Shown piece after piece: positions 60,808 to 64,000 of a stretch of 64,000 bases of DNA. A program made the position numbers and the translations under genes. The notes beneath the pieces were generated by a model. That model did no database searches. It was not told the origin of the DNA and was given only the letters and a program-made list of their open reading frames with translations. Every line of letters starts with the position of its first letter. The stretch's first letter is position 1. Source of the DNA: Gammaproteobacteria bacterium (GTDB lineage: Bacteria > Pseudomonadota > Gammaproteobacteria > Burkholderiales > Nitrosomonadaceae); NCBI GenBank assembly GCA_015709635.1, contig CP054180.1, positions 2,790,001 to 2,854,000 of the forward strand, in the 5' to 3' direction.

Positions 60808-61830
60808 ATGCAACTTGGTATGATTGGTCTTGGGCGTATGGGTTCCAACTTGGTTCGACGTTTAACTAAAGATGGGCACTCGTGCGTGATCTATGATGTT
60901 AATGCCGATGCCATCAAGGCGCTTACAGGCCCCGATATCCGGCACGCCGACTCGCTTAACGATTTTGTCGCTAAACTCACCCAACCGCGTGTTGTCTGGG
61001 TGATGGTTCCCGCGGGCATCACCGGTAAAACAGTTTCGGATCTGGCAATGTTACTTTCGTCCGACGATATCATCATTGACGGAGGTAACAGCTATTACCG
61101 CGATGATCAAGTACGCGCCAAAACGCTCAAATTACGTGGCATTCATTATGTCGATTGCGGCACCAGTGGCGGCGTATTCGGACTCGAGCGCGGGTACTGC
61201 TTGATGATTGGTGGAGAAGATAGCGTAATTCGTTATCTCGATCCGATCTTTAAAAGCATTGCACCAGGCATCGCGGCTGCACCGCGTACTTTCGGACGCA
61301 GTGGCGCACCCGGTTCCGAAGAACAGGGTTATCTGCACTGCGGTCCTGCCGGTGCAGGTCACTTCGTGAAAATGGTTCACAACGGCATCGAGTACGCCCT
61401 GATGGCAGCATATGCCGAGGGGCTCAATATTCTCAAGCACGCCGATGCCGGTCTGCGTTCGCGAGCGCAGGATGCCGAGACCACGCCGTTGCGTGATCCC
61501 GAAGCGTACCAGTATCCTATTGATATCAGTAAAGTAGCCGAGGTATGGCGCCGAGGCAGCGTGATCTCATCCTGGTTGCTCGATTTAACGGCAGCCGCGC
61601 TCGTCGAGGATGCGGAACTTAAGCAATTTTCCGGGCGCGTTTCCGATTCTGGCGAAGGACGCTGGACCACGCTGGCCGCCGTGGACGAAGGGGTGCCGGC
61701 GCCAGTCATCAGCGCCGCATTATTCGGACGTTTCGAATCCCAGGGAGAGGCCAATTACGCCGACCGTATTCTTTCGGCCATGCGCAAGCAATTTGGCGGT
61801 CACGATGAAAAGCTGACAGACGGCTCATGA
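60808..61830 (+). CDS. gnd: 6-phosphogluconate dehydrogenase, decarboxylating (short form)
   Basis: The 340-residue protein is of the short GndA/YqeC type. The dinucleotide motif MQLGMIGLGRMGSNLV, IDGGNSYYRDD, CGTSGGVFGLERGYCLMIGG and the catalytic VKMVHNGIEYALMAAYAEG are present. It makes ribulose 5-phosphate, CO2 and NAD(P)H; short forms are often NAD-preferring. It begins the gnd-zwf-glucokinase cluster, with zwf starting 1 base after its stop. Confidence 0.93.
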   Translation: MQLGMIGLGRMGSNLVRRLTKDGHSCVIYDVNADAIKALTGPDIRHADSLNDFVAKLTQPRVVWVMVPAGITGKTVSDLAMLLSSDDIIIDGGNSYYRDDQVRAKTLKLRGIHYVDCGTSGGVFGLERGYCLMIGGEDSVIRYLDPIFKSIAPGIAAAPRTFGRSGAPGSEEQGYLHCGPAGAGHFVKMVHNGIEYALMAAYAEGLNILKHADAGLRSRAQDAETTPLRDPEAYQYPIDISKVAEVWRRGSVISSWLLDLTAAALVEDAELKQFSGRVSDSGEGRWTTLAAVDEGVPAPVISAALFGRFESQGEANYADRILSAMRKQFGGHDEKLTDGS

Positions 61831-61831
61831 T

Positions 61832-63268
61832 ATGAGTAAGCTTAATAACCGTTTAGTATCATCCGATGCCCTGGTGCTTTTTGGCGCAACGGGCGATCTT
61901 GCTCATAAGAAGATATTTCCCTCGCTTTATAGGATGGTCAAGCGGGGCGTACTAAAGATTCCGGTAATAGGTGTAGGCTTTTCAGGCTGGGATCTGGCAC
62001 AGCTGCGCAACCGGGCCGAAGATGGGATAGCACGTGTTTTTAAGAACATCGACCCCAACGCTCTAAACCAATTGCTCTCATTGCTGCGTTATGTTGACGG
62101 TGACTATAAAAATCCGCAGACTTTTCAAACACTCAAACAAGCGCTTGACGGCGTTCTGCGGCCAACTTTCTATTTGGCCATCCCACCCGCCTTCTTCGCG
62201 GCAGTGATCAAGGATCTTGGTTCCGCCGGTTTGACTGAGCATGCCCGCATCATCGTGGAAAAGCCTTTCGGACGCGATCTGGTCTCGGCGCGCCAGCTCA
62301 ATAATGCCGCGCATTTGGTTTTTCCGGAAGCGTCGATTTTCCGCATCGATCATTTTCTTGGTAAGGAAGCCATTGAAAATATCTTGTATTTCCGGTTTGC
62401 GAATTCGTTCCTGGAGCCGATCTGGAATCGCAATTATGTGGCAAGTGTGCAGATTACTCTGGCGGAGGATTTTGGCGTAGAAGGCCGGGGCAGTTTCTAC
62501 GATCAAGTCGGCTGTCTGCGCGACGTGGTTCAGAACCACCTGTTCCAGATAGTGGCTCTGCTAGCGATGGAGCCTCCTGCCGGACGGGATTTTGAAGCGC
62601 AGCGCAGCGAAAAGGCTAAGGTATTTCAGGCCATGCATACACTCAAACCGGAAGATCTGGTAAGAGGCCAGTTTGAAGGCTATCTACAGGAACCTGGTGT
62701 TGCTAAAGATTCTGATACAGAAACTTACTGCGCTCTCCGTCTAACCATCGATTCTTGGCGTTGGGCGGGCGTACCGTGGTATCTGCGCTCGGGAAAATGC
62801 CTGGCCGAGAGCACTGCGGAGGTTCTCGTGCAGTTCAAGGCACCGCCGCAGAGATTGTTCGAAGATGCCTGGCCAGCGATAGGCCGGGCTAATTATTTGC
62901 GGTTTGAGTTATCCCCATGTCCCGCTATCGCTCTGGCGGCACGCGTCAAACGAGTGGGTGAGGAATTTATCGGCGATCAAAAAGAACTTTATCTGCTCAA
63001 CGCCCAGCCGGATGAACAAATGCCTTATGAGCGGCTTTTGGGCGATGCGCTGGCCGGTAACGGCTTGCTTTTTACCCGACAGGATGCGGTAGAGGCTGCG
63101 TGGGCGGTTCTTGACAAAGTTCTGACACAGCATCGGCCAGTTCATCGATATAAACCCGGTAGCTGGGGGCCGCGTGAAGCCGATGAACTTATCAGGATTG
63201 ATGGCGGATGGCACAATCCAAAATTTGATCCTGTAACCAAGAGACATAAATCAGAGCAGGAAATCTGA
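61832..63268 (+). CDS. zwf: Glucose-6-phosphate 1-dehydrogenase
   Basis: The 478-residue protein has LVLFGATGDLAHKKIFPSLY for NADP binding, the substrate and catalytic signature RIDHFLGKEAIENI (the DHYLGKE motif), and the C-terminal barrel. It oxidises glucose 6-phosphate to 6-phosphogluconolactone. It is directly after gnd (1-base gap). A gene for 6-phosphogluconolactonase is not evident; the 138-bp gap to the next gene contains no intact frame for it. Confidence 0.95.
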   Translation: MSKLNNRLVSSDALVLFGATGDLAHKKIFPSLYRMVKRGVLKIPVIGVGFSGWDLAQLRNRAEDGIARVFKNIDPNALNQLLSLLRYVDGDYKNPQTFQTLKQALDGVLRPTFYLAIPPAFFAAVIKDLGSAGLTEHARIIVEKPFGRDLVSARQLNNAAHLVFPEASIFRIDHFLGKEAIENILYFRFANSFLEPIWNRNYVASVQITLAEDFGVEGRGSFYDQVGCLRDVVQNHLFQIVALLAMEPPAGRDFEAQRSEKAKVFQAMHTLKPEDLVRGQFEGYLQEPGVAKDSDTETYCALRLTIDSWRWAGVPWYLRSGKCLAESTAEVLVQFKAPPQRLFEDAWPAIGRANYLRFELSPCPAIALAARVKRVGEEFIGDQKELYLLNAQPDEQMPYERLLGDALAGNGLLFTRQDAVEAAWAVLDKVLTQHRPVHRYKPGSWGPREADELIRIDGGWHNPKFDPVTKRHKSEQEI

Positions 63269-63406
63269 CATGGCGGCTTTTCCGATGGAATCATTCATGA
63301 TCGGCGCTTACCGGTGGTTTTTTGCAGAGAAATGGAAAGAAGCCGCGCAGTTGCCGTGCGCCGGGACAAACATATCCGGACCATGCGCCAGAGGATGTGA
63401 GCGATT

Positions 63407-64000
63407 ATGAAATCACAGCCTGCGCATACCATTCTTGTCATTGATGTGGGCGGAACACATATCAAAGTATTGGTGAGCGGACACGACAAGCCGTTCAAGA
63501 TAACCTCCGGTCCGGCGCTGACCCCGAAGCAGATGGTCGATAAGGTCAAAGATGCAATACGGGATTGTAAATATGAGCGCGTGTCGATTGGTTATCCAGG
63601 CGTCGTGATTGGTGGACGGCCGGTACATGATCCATTTAATCTTGGACCAGGATGGGTTGGTTTTGATTTCCGGAAATCATTCGGTTGTCCCATAAAAATG
63701 ATCAATGATGCCGCAATGCAGGCGCTCGGTAGCTATGATCACGGACGCATGCTTTTTCTTGGCTTGGGTACAGGGCTTGGATCGGCAATGATAGTGGACG
63801 GGGTGCTCGAGCCCATGGAATTGGCGCACCTGCCCTACAAGCATGGAAAAACATACGAAGAATATCTGGGGCGGCGCGGATTGGAAAAAATGGGCAAGAA
63901 AAAATGGCGTCGGCATGTACTCAAGATTGCCAATCAATTGAAATCCGCTCTGGAAGCGAACTATGTAGTGCTAGGGGGCGGAAATGCCAAAAAGCTCGGA
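63407..64000 (+). CDS. ppgK: Polyphosphate-glucokinase-like ROK kinase, cut by window end
   Basis: The frame is open for 198 codons to the window edge with no stop. The protein starts MKSQPAHTILVIDVGGTHIKV (ATP/phosphate-1 motif). It continues SIGYPGVVIGGRPVHDPFNLGPGW, INDAAMQALGSYDHGRMLFLGLGTGLGSAMI (phosphate-2) and YVVLGGGNAKKLG. This set fits the polyphosphate/ATP glucokinase branch of the ROK family, which feeds glucose 6-phosphate to zwf. A GAGGATGTGA stretch precedes the ATG. The C-terminus is not visible. Confidence 0.85.
   Translation, partial: MKSQPAHTILVIDVGGTHIKVLVSGHDKPFKITSGPALTPKQMVDKVKDAIRDCKYERVSIGYPGVVIGGRPVHDPFNLGPGWVGFDFRKSFGCPIKMINDAAMQALGSYDHGRMLFLGLGTGLGSAMIVDGVLEPMELAHLPYKHGKTYEEYLGRRGLEKMGKKKWRRHVLKIANQLKSALEANYVVLGGGNAKKLG

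Overview
The window looks like a chromosomal segment of a Gram-negative betaproteobacterium. The evidence is a Burkholderia/Neisseria-type trimeric porin, TonB-dependent receptors, a PEP-CTERM protein, an ssb / YajR-type MFS / uvrA neighbourhood and a moderate GC content. The mix (protoglobin, di-heme cytochrome c peroxidase-like protein, aerobic HypX, copper-peptide genes) would fit the Nitrosomonadaceae. No diagnostic ammonia-oxidation gene (amo, hao) is present, so the family-level call is inference. No rRNA, tRNA or CRISPR array was found by eye.

Left part (1-12.6 kb): a single-domain protoglobin, a GT2 glycosyltransferase, a secreted di-heme cytochrome, a PMA/SERCA-type P-ATPase, and a persulfide-detoxification locus. 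In that locus a BigR/SqrR-like two-cysteine repressor and two half-size YeeE/YedE proteins diverge from an ETHE1-type persulfide dioxygenase across an AT-rich palindrome. Next come a protein with two degenerate J-domains, a zinc ribbon and PilZ, then an iron group (perfect Fur box, hemP, bacterioferritin, DUF2325). 12.6-23.6 kb holds housekeeping and envelope genes: ssb, YajR-like MFS, uvrA, glycerate kinase, porin, two L,D-transpeptidases and an Lpp-like lipoprotein.

Middle (23.7-33.2 kb): a hypC-hypD-hypE-hypX cassette for [NiFe]-hydrogenase maturation, without hydrogenase subunits or hypABF in the window. A small lipoprotein, a PEP-CTERM protein, a TraB/GumN protein and an MsbA-like ABC exporter follow. 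33.2-48 kb is a large envelope-to-c-di-GMP signalling region: TonB receptor, periplasmic YfiR-like protein, hybrid kinase with a CHASE8-like sensor, REC-GGDEF-EAL, and HDOD-REC-GGDEF, with overlapping or nearly overlapping reading frames for the last four. Two tandem paralogous TonB receptors and a second YfiR follow. A frameshifted third YfiR remnant sits just upstream of the first receptor.

Right part (48-64 kb): a minus-strand hvfABC-type RiPP operon (EGKCG-repeat precursor, DUF692/MNIO oxidase, DUF2063 partner) runs without a visible break into a histidine kinase and a REC-TPR protein. murJ is followed by an AT-rich accessory patch holding a decayed IS3 transposase, a HicA/HicB-like pair, a small lipoprotein and a decayed IS5 transposase. 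This patch is bounded by a second copy of the murJ 3' end that shares 51 identical bases with murJ. Beyond it are an SRPBCC protein, an O-methyltransferase and an oxidative pentose-phosphate cluster (gnd, zwf, polyphosphate-glucokinase-like ROK kinase), the last gene cut by the window edge. Two copies of a ~150 bp MITE-like repeat sit exactly at the stop codons of the persulfide dioxygenase and hypX genes.
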